Shown piece after piece: positions 44,857-52,673 of a stretch of 64,000 bases of DNA; position 1 is the first letter of the stretch; every line of letters begins with the position of its first letter. The position numbers were made by a program, and so were the translations under genes. Origin of the DNA: Pseudomonas viridiflava (GTDB lineage: Bacteria; Pseudomonadota; Gammaproteobacteria; Pseudomonadales; Pseudomonadaceae); NCBI RefSeq assembly GCF_900582195.1, contig NZ_UTHA01000205.1, positions 1 to 64,000 of the forward strand, written 5' to 3'. The notes below the pieces were generated by a model. The model saw only the letters and a list, made by a program, of their open reading frames with translations, was not told where the DNA came from and searched no databases.

Positions 44857-46149
44857 TCAGGCTGCGACAGGTTGCAGACGACCACCGGCACGGCGGTACA
44901 GATAAAGAGTGGCGCACAAGGCACACAGCGCACCGATGCTCATCCAGTAACCCGGCGCGGCTTTGTCGCCGGTGTACTGAATCAGAAAGGTCGACATCGC
45001 CGGGGTGAAACCGCCAAAAATCGCCGTGGCCAGGCTGTAGGCGAGGGAGAAACCGGCAACCCGCACTTCGACCGGCATGATCTCGGTGAGCGCCGGAATC
45101 ATCGCGCCGTTGTACAAGCCGTAGATAAACGACAGCCACAACAGCGACAGCAACATGTGGCTGAAGCTCGGCGCCTGCACCAGATACGACAGCGCCGGAT
45201 AGGTGGTGGCCAGGGCCAGCAGCGACATGGCGATCAGCACCGGACGACGGCCGATACGGTCGGACAACAGGCCGCCAATCGGCAGCCAGAAGAAGTTCGA
45301 CACACCGACCAGCAAGGTCACCAACAGTGCGTCGGAGGTGCTCAGATGCAGCACGGTTTTGCCGAAGGTCGGCGCGTACACGGTGATCAGGTAAAACGCG
45401 GTGGTGGTCAGCGCGACCATCAACATGCCGCCGAGGACCACGCCCCAGTTCTGGCCGAGGGTGCGGAACACTTCGCCCATGCTCGGGCGGTGTTTGCGCG
45501 CGGCGAACTCTTCGGTTTCCGCCAGGTTACGGCGCAGGAAAAAGATGAACGGCACGATCATGCAACCGACGAAAAACGGAATTCGCCAGCCCCAATCGGC
45601 CACCACCTCCGGCGCCATCCAGGCGTTCAAGGCATAGCCCAAAGCAGCGGCGACGATGATCGCCACTTGCTGACTGGCCGACTGCCAAGCGGTGAAGAAA
45701 CCTTTGCGACCCGGCGTGGCGATCTCGGCGAGATACACCGACACACCGCCCAATTCCGCCCCGGCCGAGAAGCCTTGCAGTAAGCGTCCGATTAACACCA
45801 GAGCCGGCGCGAACAGGCCGATGCTTTCGTATCCGGGCACCAGCACGATCAATATCGTGCCGCTGGCCATGATCGACAGGGTGACGATCAAACCTTTGCG
45901 CCGACCGACATCATCGATGTAGGCACCGAGCACGATGGCGCCCAGTGGACGCATCAAGAAGCCTGCGCCAAATACGGCAAAGGTCATCATCAGGGAAGCG
46001 AACTCACTGCTCGCCGGAAAGAACACCGCCGCGATCTGCGTGGCGTAGAAGCCGAACAGAAAGAAATCGAACTGTTCGAGGAAGTTGCCCGAGGTCACCC
46101 GGAAAATGGCGCCGGCCCGCGAGCCGTTATGTGGGATTGAGGCTGTCAT
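44857..46149 (-). CDS. MFS proton symporter, citrate/tricarballylate type
   Basis: A 430-residue twelve-helix transporter of the metabolite:H+ symporter group. FGAGFLMRPLGAIVLGAYIDDVGRRKGL is the family signature, followed by GRLLQGFSAGAELGG. Length and organisation match CitA/TcuC. It is the first gene of a two-gene unit with the ModA-like binding protein. ATG 46149 is taken; upstream codons lack membrane-protein features. Confidence 0.87.
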   Translation of the reverse strand: MTASIPHNGSRAGAIFRVTSGNFLEQFDFFLFGFYATQIAAVFFPASSEFASLMMTFAVFGAGFLMRPLGAIVLGAYIDDVGRRKGLIVTLSIMASGTILIVLVPGYESIGLFAPALVLIGRLLQGFSAGAELGGVSVYLAEIATPGRKGFFTAWQSASQQVAIIVAAALGYALNAWMAPEVVADWGWRIPFFVGCMIVPFIFFLRRNLAETEEFAARKHRPSMGEVFRTLGQNWGVVLGGMLMVALTTTAFYLITVYAPTFGKTVLHLSTSDALLVTLLVGVSNFFWLPIGGLLSDRIGRRPVLIAMSLLALATTYPALSYLVQAPSFSHMLLSLLWLSFIYGLYNGAMIPALTEIMPVEVRVAGFSLAYSLATAIFGGFTPAMSTFLIQYTGDKAAPGYWMSIGALCALCATLYLYRRAGGRLQPVAA

Positions 46150-46578
46150 AGAAAAGTACTCCACCGCTTTTATGACGTGCGCGACGGGAGGGCGGCGCAC
46201 GGTTTTTATTGAGGCGGATGGTGGCGCAGGTGTAACTAGATGTTAATTGCATTATTGGCATGGATTGATGTGCAAAGTGGATCAATCCGGGGCGGGCACC
46301 GCATGGACCTTGTGGGAGCGAGCTTGCTCGCGAAAGCGGTGGCCCAGGCAATGAAGATGTCGAATGTGCCGGCCCCTTCGCGAGCAGGCTCGCTCCCACA
46401 GGTTTTCGTGGCAACTGCAAATTCTGCTTACACCACGGAGTCTTTAGGCCTGCGCCAGCTCGCGATGGCGGCCCAACGGACAACTACAATCCCCAACCAG
46501 CCCAGACAAAAAAACAAGGAATGATTCCCGAACCCGGCAGTCCGAGTTCAGGTATCACATATCTCAGGAGGTTCACCG
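46150..46578. other. Intergenic region, 429 bp
   Basis: Apart from the REP doublet at 46312-46399 there is no gene. The left ~150 bp should hold the promoter of the MFS carrier; the right ~170 bp that of the RcnB-like gene, with CAGGAGG at 46564 as its ribosome-binding site. Confidence 0.6.
46312..46399. repeat. REP doublet, inward arrangement, mismatched arms
   Basis: The left copy has AGCTTGCT and the right AGCAGGCT, so the two arms do not pair at one position, unlike most doublets here. Confidence 0.9.
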
Positions 46579-46887
46579 ATGAACAGCAAAACCCTAATCG
46601 CCAGCCTGGCCCTTGTCGCCGGCTTTGCCGGGATCAGCCCACTTGTTCAAGCGGCGCAAACCTCAAATGAACAGGCCGTCCAATCGCCGACCAGCGACCG
46701 TGAGTTGAAGGTCAACGACCGTGCGCCTGAAATGTATCAGCGCAAGGACAAGGCCCTGCAAAACTGGAAAGCCAAAGGTCTGAAAGCACCGATCGAGCAG
46801 GCCCAATGGGTGCAGATCAACGACAAGTACGTGATGGTGATGATTACCAACGGGACAATTGTCGAGATGCAACCGGTCGAGCGTTAA
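46579..46887 (+). CDS. RcnB-family periplasmic protein
   Basis: A 102-residue precursor with signal peptide 1-25 (VQAA). The C-terminal WVQINDKYVMVMITNGTIVEM is typical of RcnB-like proteins, which modulate nickel/cobalt homeostasis in E. coli; in Pseudomonas the role is untested. The middle is rich in charged residues. A strong CAGGAGG box lies 9 bases before the ATG. Confidence 0.82.
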   Translation: MNSKTLIASLALVAGFAGISPLVQAAQTSNEQAVQSPTSDRELKVNDRAPEMYQRKDKALQNWKAKGLKAPIEQAQWVQINDKYVMVMITNGTIVEMQPVER

Positions 46888-46993
46888 GGCCGGTCACAAT
46901 TGGCCACGGATGGCCGATTGCATTTCGGCCAAACAGAAAGCTTTGGCCCACGCAAATTGTCAGGCGTCGGTGCAGAAGACTCGCCTGCATGAA

Positions 46994-47305
46994 TCACAGC
47001 AACTCCCCCTTGTCCCACAAATGCACCAGATCCCCCGGCGCCCGATCCTCCGGCACCTTCAACACCATTTCCCCGGACTGGTAGCGCACTTCTATCTGAT
47101 AGAAGCGTTGATCTCCACGTCCGGATTCGCTGCTGTCCAATGGCAGGCAGCCCTCCAGCACCGAGCAGATCCTTGAACGCTGACTGATGTCGCATTGCGC
47201 AAATTCGATTTCACGTGGGCGGCTCAGGCTGTGAATCGCCGCAACGCCACCCTGGCGAGATACGCGCAAAACGGAATCGTCATCCAGCTCGGGTAGCGTT
47301 TTCAT
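46994..47305 (-). CDS. Emfourin-like protealysin inhibitor
   Basis: A 103-residue protein without signal peptide, located 14 bp after the M4 protease gene on the same strand. Its pattern (VLRVSRQGGVAAI, RFYQIEVRYQSGEMVLKVPED, LVHLWDKGELL) and its position match emfourin, the proteinaceous slow-binding inhibitor encoded with protealysin-like proteases. It would keep the cytoplasmic protease in check. Confidence 0.82.
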   Translation of the reverse strand: MKTLPELDDDSVLRVSRQGGVAAIHSLSRPREIEFAQCDISQRSRICSVLEGCLPLDSSESGRGDQRFYQIEVRYQSGEMVLKVPEDRAPGDLVHLWDKGELL

Positions 47306-47319
47306 ACAGCCTCCTCGAA

Positions 47320-48363
47320 TTATTCGATGCCGACCTGTGCCCAGGCTTGCTGCACTGCGTCGGCTGCTTCAGCGCCAAAGCGCTGGCCCGCGTGATCGAT
47401 GGTCAATTTTGCGAACGCGTCAAACGTTGCGTCCTGGCTCAAGCGGTTATCGCACAGCGTGTCGTACCAGATTCGTCCGGTCTTTTCCCAGGCGAAGCCG
47501 CCAAACGCTCGGGCGGCCAGATAAAACGCGCGGTTGGGAATGCCCGAATTGATGTGCACGCCGCCATTGTCTTCGCTGGTGATGACGAATTTGCGCATAT
47601 GATCCGGTTGCGGATCCTTGCCCAACAGCGGGTCGTCATACGCCGTACCGGGGTGCGACATCGAGCGCAGGCCCTTGCCCTGGATCTTCGGCATCAGCAG
47701 GTCGGCACCGATCAACCAGTCTGCCTGTTCGGCTGTCTGGCCGAGCGCGTATTGCTTGATCAAGACGCCAAACACATCCGAGAGCGACTCGTTCAACGCG
47801 CCGGACTGGTTGGCATAAATCAGCCCGGCCTCGCTTTCGGTTACGCCGTGGGCCAGTTCATGGCCGATGACGTCGAGCGAGCGGGTGAAGCGCTGGAAGA
47901 TTTCGCCATCGCCGTCGCCAAACACCATTTGCGCGCCATTCCAGAAAGCGTTTTCGTAACCCTGGCCGTAATGCACGCTGCCGATCAGGGCAAAACCCTG
48001 ATTGTCGATTGAGTCGCGACCGAACACTTTCCAAAAGAAATCATAGCTGGCCCCCAGCGCATCGTAAGCCTCGTCGACCGCCGGATCACCAGCCGGCGGC
48101 TGACCTTCGAGGCGCACGATCTGGCCCGGCAAGAGCATTTTGTTTTGCGCATCGTGCACGCTGCGTTCAGCCAGACCCGGCTTGCTCTTCTCGGGCAGGA
48201 TCGCCCGTGCCGGGGGGGGCGCGGGTGCGCCTGGATTGGGCAACAGGCTGCGTACATGGTTGAGCGTGAGCATCGCGGCCGAACGTTGCGGCGCTGAACC
48301 GTGAGCGATGATGCGGTTGAGGATGTACGGTGGAATGAAACTGCGCAGTAGTGAGTCGGTCAT
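47320..48363 (-). CDS. Protealysin-like M4 metalloprotease
   Basis: A 347-residue protease without signal peptide. A short propeptide (1-~50) has the protealysin-type motif IPPYILNRI. The zinc site is HELAH (168-172) with third ligand Glu192 in NESLSD; the DNGGVHINSGIPNRAFY segment carries the catalytic His. The absence of an export signal and the short propeptide distinguish it from elastase LasB. It is co-transcribed with its emfourin-type inhibitor. In Serratia such enzymes cleave actin and outer-membrane proteins. Confidence 0.9.
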   Translation of the reverse strand: MTDSLLRSFIPPYILNRIIAHGSAPQRSAAMLTLNHVRSLLPNPGAPAPPPARAILPEKSKPGLAERSVHDAQNKMLLPGQIVRLEGQPPAGDPAVDEAYDALGASYDFFWKVFGRDSIDNQGFALIGSVHYGQGYENAFWNGAQMVFGDGDGEIFQRFTRSLDVIGHELAHGVTESEAGLIYANQSGALNESLSDVFGVLIKQYALGQTAEQADWLIGADLLMPKIQGKGLRSMSHPGTAYDDPLLGKDPQPDHMRKFVITSEDNGGVHINSGIPNRAFYLAARAFGGFAWEKTGRIWYDTLCDNRLSQDATFDAFAKLTIDHAGQRFGAEAADAVQQAWAQVGIE

Positions 48364-48505
48364 CAGAGCTTCCCTGGCTTAATACGATGTCGATAAACAT
48401 GTGAGCGATGGCGCGAGTTTCGGTTCCATGGATTGCCATCGGCAGCGGATTCTGCGAAAAACGCCATCCGCGCCCGACGGGGCCAACCGCAAAGAGTCCA
48501 CGAAC

Positions 48506-48844
48506 ATGACAGAACAACTGCAAGTCATCGATCTTCAGGTCGGCGAAGGTAAAGCCGCCGTCAAAGGCGCACTGATCACCACCCAATACACCGGTTGGCT
48601 GGAAGACGGCAGCGAGTTCGATTCTTCCTACAGCCGTGGCAAACCTTTTCAGTGCGTGATTGGCACCGGACGGGTGATCAAGGGGTGGGATCAGGGCTTG
48701 ATGGGCATGCAGGTGGGGGGCAAGCGTAAATTGCTGGTGCCGGCGCATCTGGGGTACGGCGAACGGACGATGGGCAAGATTCCGCCGAATTCGAATCTGG
48801 TGTTTGAGATTGAATTGTTGGAAGTGCTGACGCGGGAGGATTGA
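48506..48844 (+). CDS. FKBP-type peptidyl-prolyl cis-trans isomerase
   Basis: A 112-residue single-domain FKBP with TTQYTGWLEDGSEFDSSYSRGKP, FQCVIGTGRVIKGWDQGLMGM and RKLLVPAHLGYGE. The FKBP core binding residues (Tyr28, Phe39, Asp40, Trp60, Tyr83 approximately) are conserved. No signal peptide, so cytoplasmic. It is divergent from the protease operon. Confidence 0.93.
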   Translation: MTEQLQVIDLQVGEGKAAVKGALITTQYTGWLEDGSEFDSSYSRGKPFQCVIGTGRVIKGWDQGLMGMQVGGKRKLLVPAHLGYGERTMGKIPPNSNLVFEIELLEVLTRED

Positions 48845-48903
48845 GGTAGGGGACGTCGATTTGGATGAAGTCCGTTACTTCATCCAAATGCCGTCAGGGT
48901 GGA

Positions 48904-49239
48904 TCAGGTGAATACGTCTATATCGTCAAGCGTGTCTTCAATGATTCCTTGCAGTGAAGGGTGCGTTTGCCTGGCTGATTCGAGTGCCGCAAAAACTGTT
49001 TCAGTATCCAGTTCGCCATGTCGGCGAGCGATGTGCCCGAGCGCAATAGCAGCAGCGGCCACAATTGCTTCGGTTTTGCTGGTGAGGTATTTCAGGCAGA
49101 TGTCCTGAGCCCGGTTTCTATCGGTTTCATTCAGGCCAATGGATACGAGTGCGGTGATTACGTTTGCATCCGTGTCGCTGGCAAGGAGTCTTATGGCCTC
49201 GTCATGGCTTATGGATGGGTCTTGATAGATGAGGCTCAT
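48904..49239 (-). CDS. HEAT-like helical protein A
   Basis: A 111-residue, almost fully helical protein. Residues ~27-105 (ANVITALVSIGLNETDRNRAQ, THPSLQGIIEDTLDDI) are clearly related to the protein at 49831, so the two are paralogues. The hydrophobic periodicity suggests two or three HEAT-type repeats. ATG 49239 is used; TTG 49245 with GGGG six bases upstream is an alternative. The gene starts 8 bp after the stop of the chimeric gene at 49248. Function unknown; an orphan immunity protein is one possibility. Confidence 0.72.
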   Translation of the reverse strand: MSLIYQDPSISHDEAIRLLASDTDANVITALVSIGLNETDRNRAQDICLKYLTSKTEAIVAAAAIALGHIARRHGELDTETVFAALESARQTHPSLQGIIEDTLDDIDVFT

Positions 49240-49247
49240 TGGCAAAG

Positions 49248-49664
49248 TTAACCCCTGATGCCGATAAAAAGATCGAGTTCCGATGGCAGTTGTTCGTTAA
49301 TCGCCATGCCGATTTTTTGAGCTTGATCGAGTGTCAGCAGCCACTCGCCGTCGGGACTTTCATCAAGGCTTTTCCAACCCATTGCAGCCAAGACTGCCGG
49401 TTCAAATTTCGGCCCAACTGTAAGTTCGTATTTTAAGGTGTCGTCATCCTCGTCACCTTTTAAGAAACCGCTAATCCATAAAAACATCTGTAGCTTCTTG
49501 TCTGCCTCACCTATTGGAGTGGCTGGTCTGACGGGGGAGTTCTCTCTTGAAAGCGTGCGCCTTAACTTGGCCAGCAGGCGCATATTGGCGGCGTCCTGCG
49601 GTGTGTCTTCCAGTGCATCCCAGACACAAGTGAAACTTTGAAATCGGGAGGGATGTTCCTTCAT
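49248..49664 (-). CDS. Chimeric protein: XRE-antitoxin-like N-terminus, unknown C-terminal domain
   Basis: A 138-residue protein. Residues 7-37 (FQSFTCVWDALEDTPQDAANMRLL) resemble the start of small XRE-family proteins paired with HigB-type toxins, but the helix-turn-helix that should follow is absent. Instead residues ~58-138 form another domain (MFLWISGFLKGDEDDD, GMAINEQLPSELDLFIG) with the look of a small immunity protein. AAGAAGG lies 8 bases before ATG 49664. I infer a fusion caused by deletion between two genes. Confidence 0.65.
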   Translation of the reverse strand: MKEHPSRFQSFTCVWDALEDTPQDAANMRLLAKLRRTLSRENSPVRPATPIGEADKKLQMFLWISGFLKGDEDDDTLKYELTVGPKFEPAVLAAMGWKSLDESPDGEWLLTLDQAQKIGMAINEQLPSELDLFIGIRG

Positions 49665-49719
49665 GGTTTAAGCCTTCTTGGTATTTGGCTTTCAGATATT
49701 CGTCCGCAGAAAGAACGCT

Positions 49720-49813
49720 TTCGCGACCAGGCTCGCTCCCACATTGAAACGGCGGTGTACTCGAATGCCACGAGTCACCGCGAACAACTGTGGGAGCGAG
49801 CCTGCTCGCGAAG
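49720..49813. repeat. REP doublet, outward arrangement
   Basis: TTCGCGACCAGGCTCGCTCC and GTGGGAGCGAGCCTGCTCGC, with TTCGCG ends outermost and a ~45-base middle. Confidence 0.88.
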
Positions 49814-49830
49814 AACGATCACGCGGTCAA

Positions 49831-50100
49831 TCAGGCTGCGTGCGCCATCTCGGCCAGTGTGTCGGCCACGGTTCTTTGTAGTGAAGGGAACCGGCGAGTC
49901 ACGCGGCGCAGTGCGGGTAGCACGGCGTCGATTTCCAGTTCATCGAGTTGGGGAAGGGCGGTGACGGCGGAGGCGACGATGGTTTCGCGCTCGCTTTCGA
50001 AGAGCACCAGGCAGGCGTTTTGTGCCCAGCGTCCGTCGCGTTCGTTGAAGCCCATGGCCACCAAGGCTGCGACGACTTGTGCATCGGTTTTGTTGGACAT
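49831..50100 (-). CDS. HEAT-like helical protein B
   Basis: An 89-residue helical protein (AQVVAALVAMGFNERDGRWAQ, RFPSLQRTVADTLAEM) paralogous to the protein at 48904. It lacks that protein's N-terminal ~17 residues. It starts 2 bp after the DUF6124-like gene, so the two are an operon. Function unknown. Confidence 0.72.
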   Translation of the reverse strand: MSNKTDAQVVAALVAMGFNERDGRWAQNACLVLFESERETIVASAVTALPQLDELEIDAVLPALRRVTRRFPSLQRTVADTLAEMAHAA

Positions 50101-50102
50101 GT

Positions 50103-50483
50103 TTATTGCCTCAGGGCGGGTTCGATTTTGTCGAGGGCGCGGTTGACCGCGAGTTCGCCGAGCATGACCACTTGCTGGATGCCGAGCACGGTGTTGCGGT
50201 AGGGCGAGTCGAGCAGGGCGGCGAAGTCGCTGAGCATGATGCTGGCCGAGGCCATGGATTCGCAGGCGTGGGCCATGAGGTCTTCGGCGCCGGTGTTGGG
50301 GTCGACGAGGAACATGGTGCTGGGTTTGCGTGGTGGCGCTGGGGGCGCGGGTTTCAGATAGTGATCGAGGGCGCGTTCGGCGGCTTCGTGGAGTTTTCTG
50401 GAGCCCGGTGCGGAGTAGGGGGACGTTGGATTTGGATCGATTTCCGCGTCTGTTTCGGGCGGATTCGGAGTGATTTTGAACAT
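50103..50483 (-). CDS. DUF6124-like protein
   Basis: A 126-residue protein starting MFKITPNPPETD, with KLHEAAERALDHYLKP and the helical C-terminus LMAHACESMASASIMLSDFAALL. This is the layout of DUF6124 proteins, found almost only in Pseudomonas and of unknown role. It heads a two-gene unit with helical protein B. A TTCTAAGAA sequence precedes the start. Confidence 0.75.
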   Translation of the reverse strand: MFKITPNPPETDAEIDPNPTSPYSAPGSRKLHEAAERALDHYLKPAPPAPPRKPSTMFLVDPNTGAEDLMAHACESMASASIMLSDFAALLDSPYRNTVLGIQQVVMLGELAVNRALDKIEPALRQ

Positions 50484-50690
50484 TTCTTAGAACCTTTTAA
50501 TGAGGCCGACACGTTCATTGCGACTAAACAAATGGGTGGCAGCTATGCGCAGGTTAGTCGACCGGTGGTTCTAAGCAGTCCCGGCGCACCCGAAGGCGCC
50601 CTGCGCACAGCTACCATAAAGCTCAGGCGCGAGAATGCCTGACTGAACGGACTGTATGCTGCCAATAAACCACCGAGCGACTAAACCCGA

Positions 50691-50708
50691 TCACTGAACA
50701 TTCAGTGA
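50691..50708. promoter_or_regulatory. 18-bp perfect palindrome
   Basis: Arms TCACTGAA/TTCAGTGA with a 2-bp centre; about 208 bp upstream of the DUF6124-like start. Possible regulator site; owner unknown. Confidence 0.4.
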
Positions 50709-50837
50709 CGCGAACCAAGTTACCGGCAGCCCCCAAGCCGCACAAGCCGGCGGATTCTGGCGTAGTTGTAGGCAAAGGCGCAAGGCGCTGTAGCCTTGTG
50801 GCTGATGTCTAAATGATGCTGCGTTTTACCCGGCGCT

Positions 50838-50904
50838 TTCGCGAGCGAGCTCGCTCCCACCTTTGGAATGCGTACCCCCTGTGGGAGAGAGCTTGCTCGC
50901 GAAG
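50838..50904. repeat. REP doublet, outward arrangement
   Basis: TTCGCGAGCGAGCTCGCTCC and GTGGGAGAGAGCTTGCTCGC, outward-facing, both with substitutions. Confidence 0.85.
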
Positions 50905-50921
50905 GCGCCTTCAAAATCACC

Positions 50922-51896
50922 TCAGGATTCAACCCTCACGCCCCGCCCAAACCGCTCCCGATACACCGATGGCGGCACCCCCACCACGCCACGAAACGCC
51001 ACACGAAAACTCTCCACCGACCGATAACCGCAACGCTCGGCAATCTGCTCGGTATTGTCCGGCGTGCTCTCCAGCAACTCCCGCGCCCGCGCTAACCGCT
51101 CATGCTGCAACCACGCCTTCGGCGACTGCCCACTGGCCTCGGTAAAACGCCGCAGAAACGTACGCTCACTCATCGCCGCTTCGCTGGCCAGATCGCGCAC
51201 TTCCAGCGGTTCATGCAAACGCTCGCGCGCCCATTGCATCACCCGCGATAGATCATTGCGCGGCGTTGGGCTGACCGGTGTCGGAATAAATTGCGCTTGG
51301 CCGCCAGTGCGTTGCGGCGACATCACCAGACGCCGCGCCACCGAGTTGGCGACTTGGGTGCCGAAGTCCCGCGCCACCAGATGCAGGCAGGCGTCGATCC
51401 CGGCAGCGCTGCCCGCCGAAGTGATCAATTGACCGGAGTCGACATAAAGCACATCGGCATCGACCGCAATCGCCGGGAAGCGCTGCGCCAGTTCCGCCGT
51501 GTAACGCCAATGGGTGGTGGCACCGTGGCCGTCGAGCAGGCCGGTGGCCGCCAGCACAAATACACCGGAGCAGATCGACAGCAACCGCGCACCCCGGGCA
51601 TGGGCCTGGCACAGCGCGTCGATCAATGCTGGAGGCACCGCTGCGTTGCGATCGCGCCAGCCGGGAATGATGATCGTGCGCGCCTCGGCCAACAATTCCA
51701 GGCCGCCGTCGGCCAGCACCTGAATCCCGCCCAAGGCGCGCATCGGGCCTTGATCGACCGCCGCAATGGCGTGGGTGTACCACGGGAAATCGAACTCCGG
51801 CCGGGTCAGGCCGAAGACCTCAACAGCGATGCCGAACTCGAATGTGCAGAGGCCGTCGTAGGCCAGAATCGCAACCAGACCAGGTGATGTCGGCAT
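50922..51896 (-). CDS. GlxA/FtrA-type transcriptional regulator (DJ-1/PfpI + AraC HTH)
   Basis: A 324-residue regulator. An N-terminal DJ-1/PfpI-like domain (about 5-180) contains the nucleophile-elbow-like SICSGVFVLAATGLLDG; a C-terminal AraC domain has VRDLASEAAMSERTFLRRF and EQIAERCGYRSVESFRVAF. Regulators of this type control arginine, choline or aldehyde catabolism. It is divergent from the rhodanese gene, a plausible target. Confidence 0.92.
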   Translation of the reverse strand: MPTSPGLVAILAYDGLCTFEFGIAVEVFGLTRPEFDFPWYTHAIAAVDQGPMRALGGIQVLADGGLELLAEARTIIIPGWRDRNAAVPPALIDALCQAHARGARLLSICSGVFVLAATGLLDGHGATTHWRYTAELAQRFPAIAVDADVLYVDSGQLITSAGSAAGIDACLHLVARDFGTQVANSVARRLVMSPQRTGGQAQFIPTPVSPTPRNDLSRVMQWARERLHEPLEVRDLASEAAMSERTFLRRFTEASGQSPKAWLQHERLARARELLESTPDNTEQIAERCGYRSVESFRVAFRGVVGVPPSVYRERFGRGVRVES

Positions 51897-51996
51897 TTGG
51901 CGGAAAATTCCCGGTGAGTGTCTTGTGCGCCACTGTAGCCGCAAGCGACCGCTCGTTAAAGTCTGTTCACACCCGTTCAGACAAGGAGCCACACCC

Positions 51997-52425
51997 ATGA
52001 CCAGCCTCGTTCGCGACATCCCTGCCGCTCCGTCGGCGATCGCCCTGATGCACTTCAGCAATCGTCTGACTTTCGAAACCGATTGTTCCGACGTGTTCAG
52101 CAGCCAGGAGGCCGGCGAGATCGATTTTGTCCTGGTTGACGTGCGCGGGCCGCTGGCCTTTGAGCGCGGGCATGTGCCGGGCGCGATCAATATCCCGAAC
52201 CGCTTGCTGACGGCGACAGAATTGGCCAGCTATCCGAAAACCACGCTGTTCGTGGTCTATTGCGCCGGCCCACATTGCAACGGCGCGAACAAGGCGGCGG
52301 TGAAACTGGCAGCGCTGGGTTACCCGGTCAAGGAGATGATCGGCGGGGTTACCGGATGGCTGGATGAAGGCTTTCAATTGAGCGTTGAGCAAGTCGGCAA
52401 AACCACCATCGGCTGCGAATGCTGA
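51997..52425 (+). CDS. Rhodanese-like sulfurtransferase domain protein
   Basis: A 142-residue single-domain rhodanese: VLVDVRGPLAFERGHVPGAINIP and the active-site loop VVYCAGPHCNGANKAA with its cysteine. It transfers sulfane sulfur to an unknown acceptor. AAGGAG is 10 bases before ATG 51997. It is divergent from the GlxA-type regulator. Confidence 0.92.
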   Translation: MTSLVRDIPAAPSAIALMHFSNRLTFETDCSDVFSSQEAGEIDFVLVDVRGPLAFERGHVPGAINIPNRLLTATELASYPKTTLFVVYCAGPHCNGANKAAVKLAALGYPVKEMIGGVTGWLDEGFQLSVEQVGKTTIGCEC

Positions 52426-52486
52426 CGTTCGTTTAGGAGAATTCCTGAGCAAAAAAAGCGCTTGTCCTACAGCCTTTGCACCACGA

Positions 52487-52522
52487 CGGCGCACCCGTTG
52501 ACCCCGGTCAATCGGTGCGCCG
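52487..52522. terminator. Long near-perfect hairpin after the rhodanese gene
   Basis: CGGCGCACC...GGTGCGCCG encloses TTGACC/GGTCAA with only two mismatched positions in a 17-bp stem. It is followed by a weak T-rich ATCTTTCAT. It may be a terminator or a protein-binding palindrome in the promoter region of the next gene. Confidence 0.5.
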
Positions 52523-52673
52523 ATCTTTCATAAGTATTTGTCGCTTAAACACAATTTACCCTGTGCGCGCCGCCATAGACTGCCGGCCACTTCGGTTTTT
52601 TGCAGCCAATTGGCCATGACCGAACGCTGAATCGAAAGCTGCCAATAAAAGCCTCCGCACACAGGAGTTATAA

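Larger units (their letters stand above)
50484..50921. other. Intergenic region, 438 bp
   Basis: No gene is seen. It holds the promoter of the DUF6124-like gene, a palindrome TCACTGAA-CA-TTCAGTGA at 50691-50708, and a REP doublet at 50838-50904 close to the convergent end of the GlxA-type gene. Confidence 0.6.
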
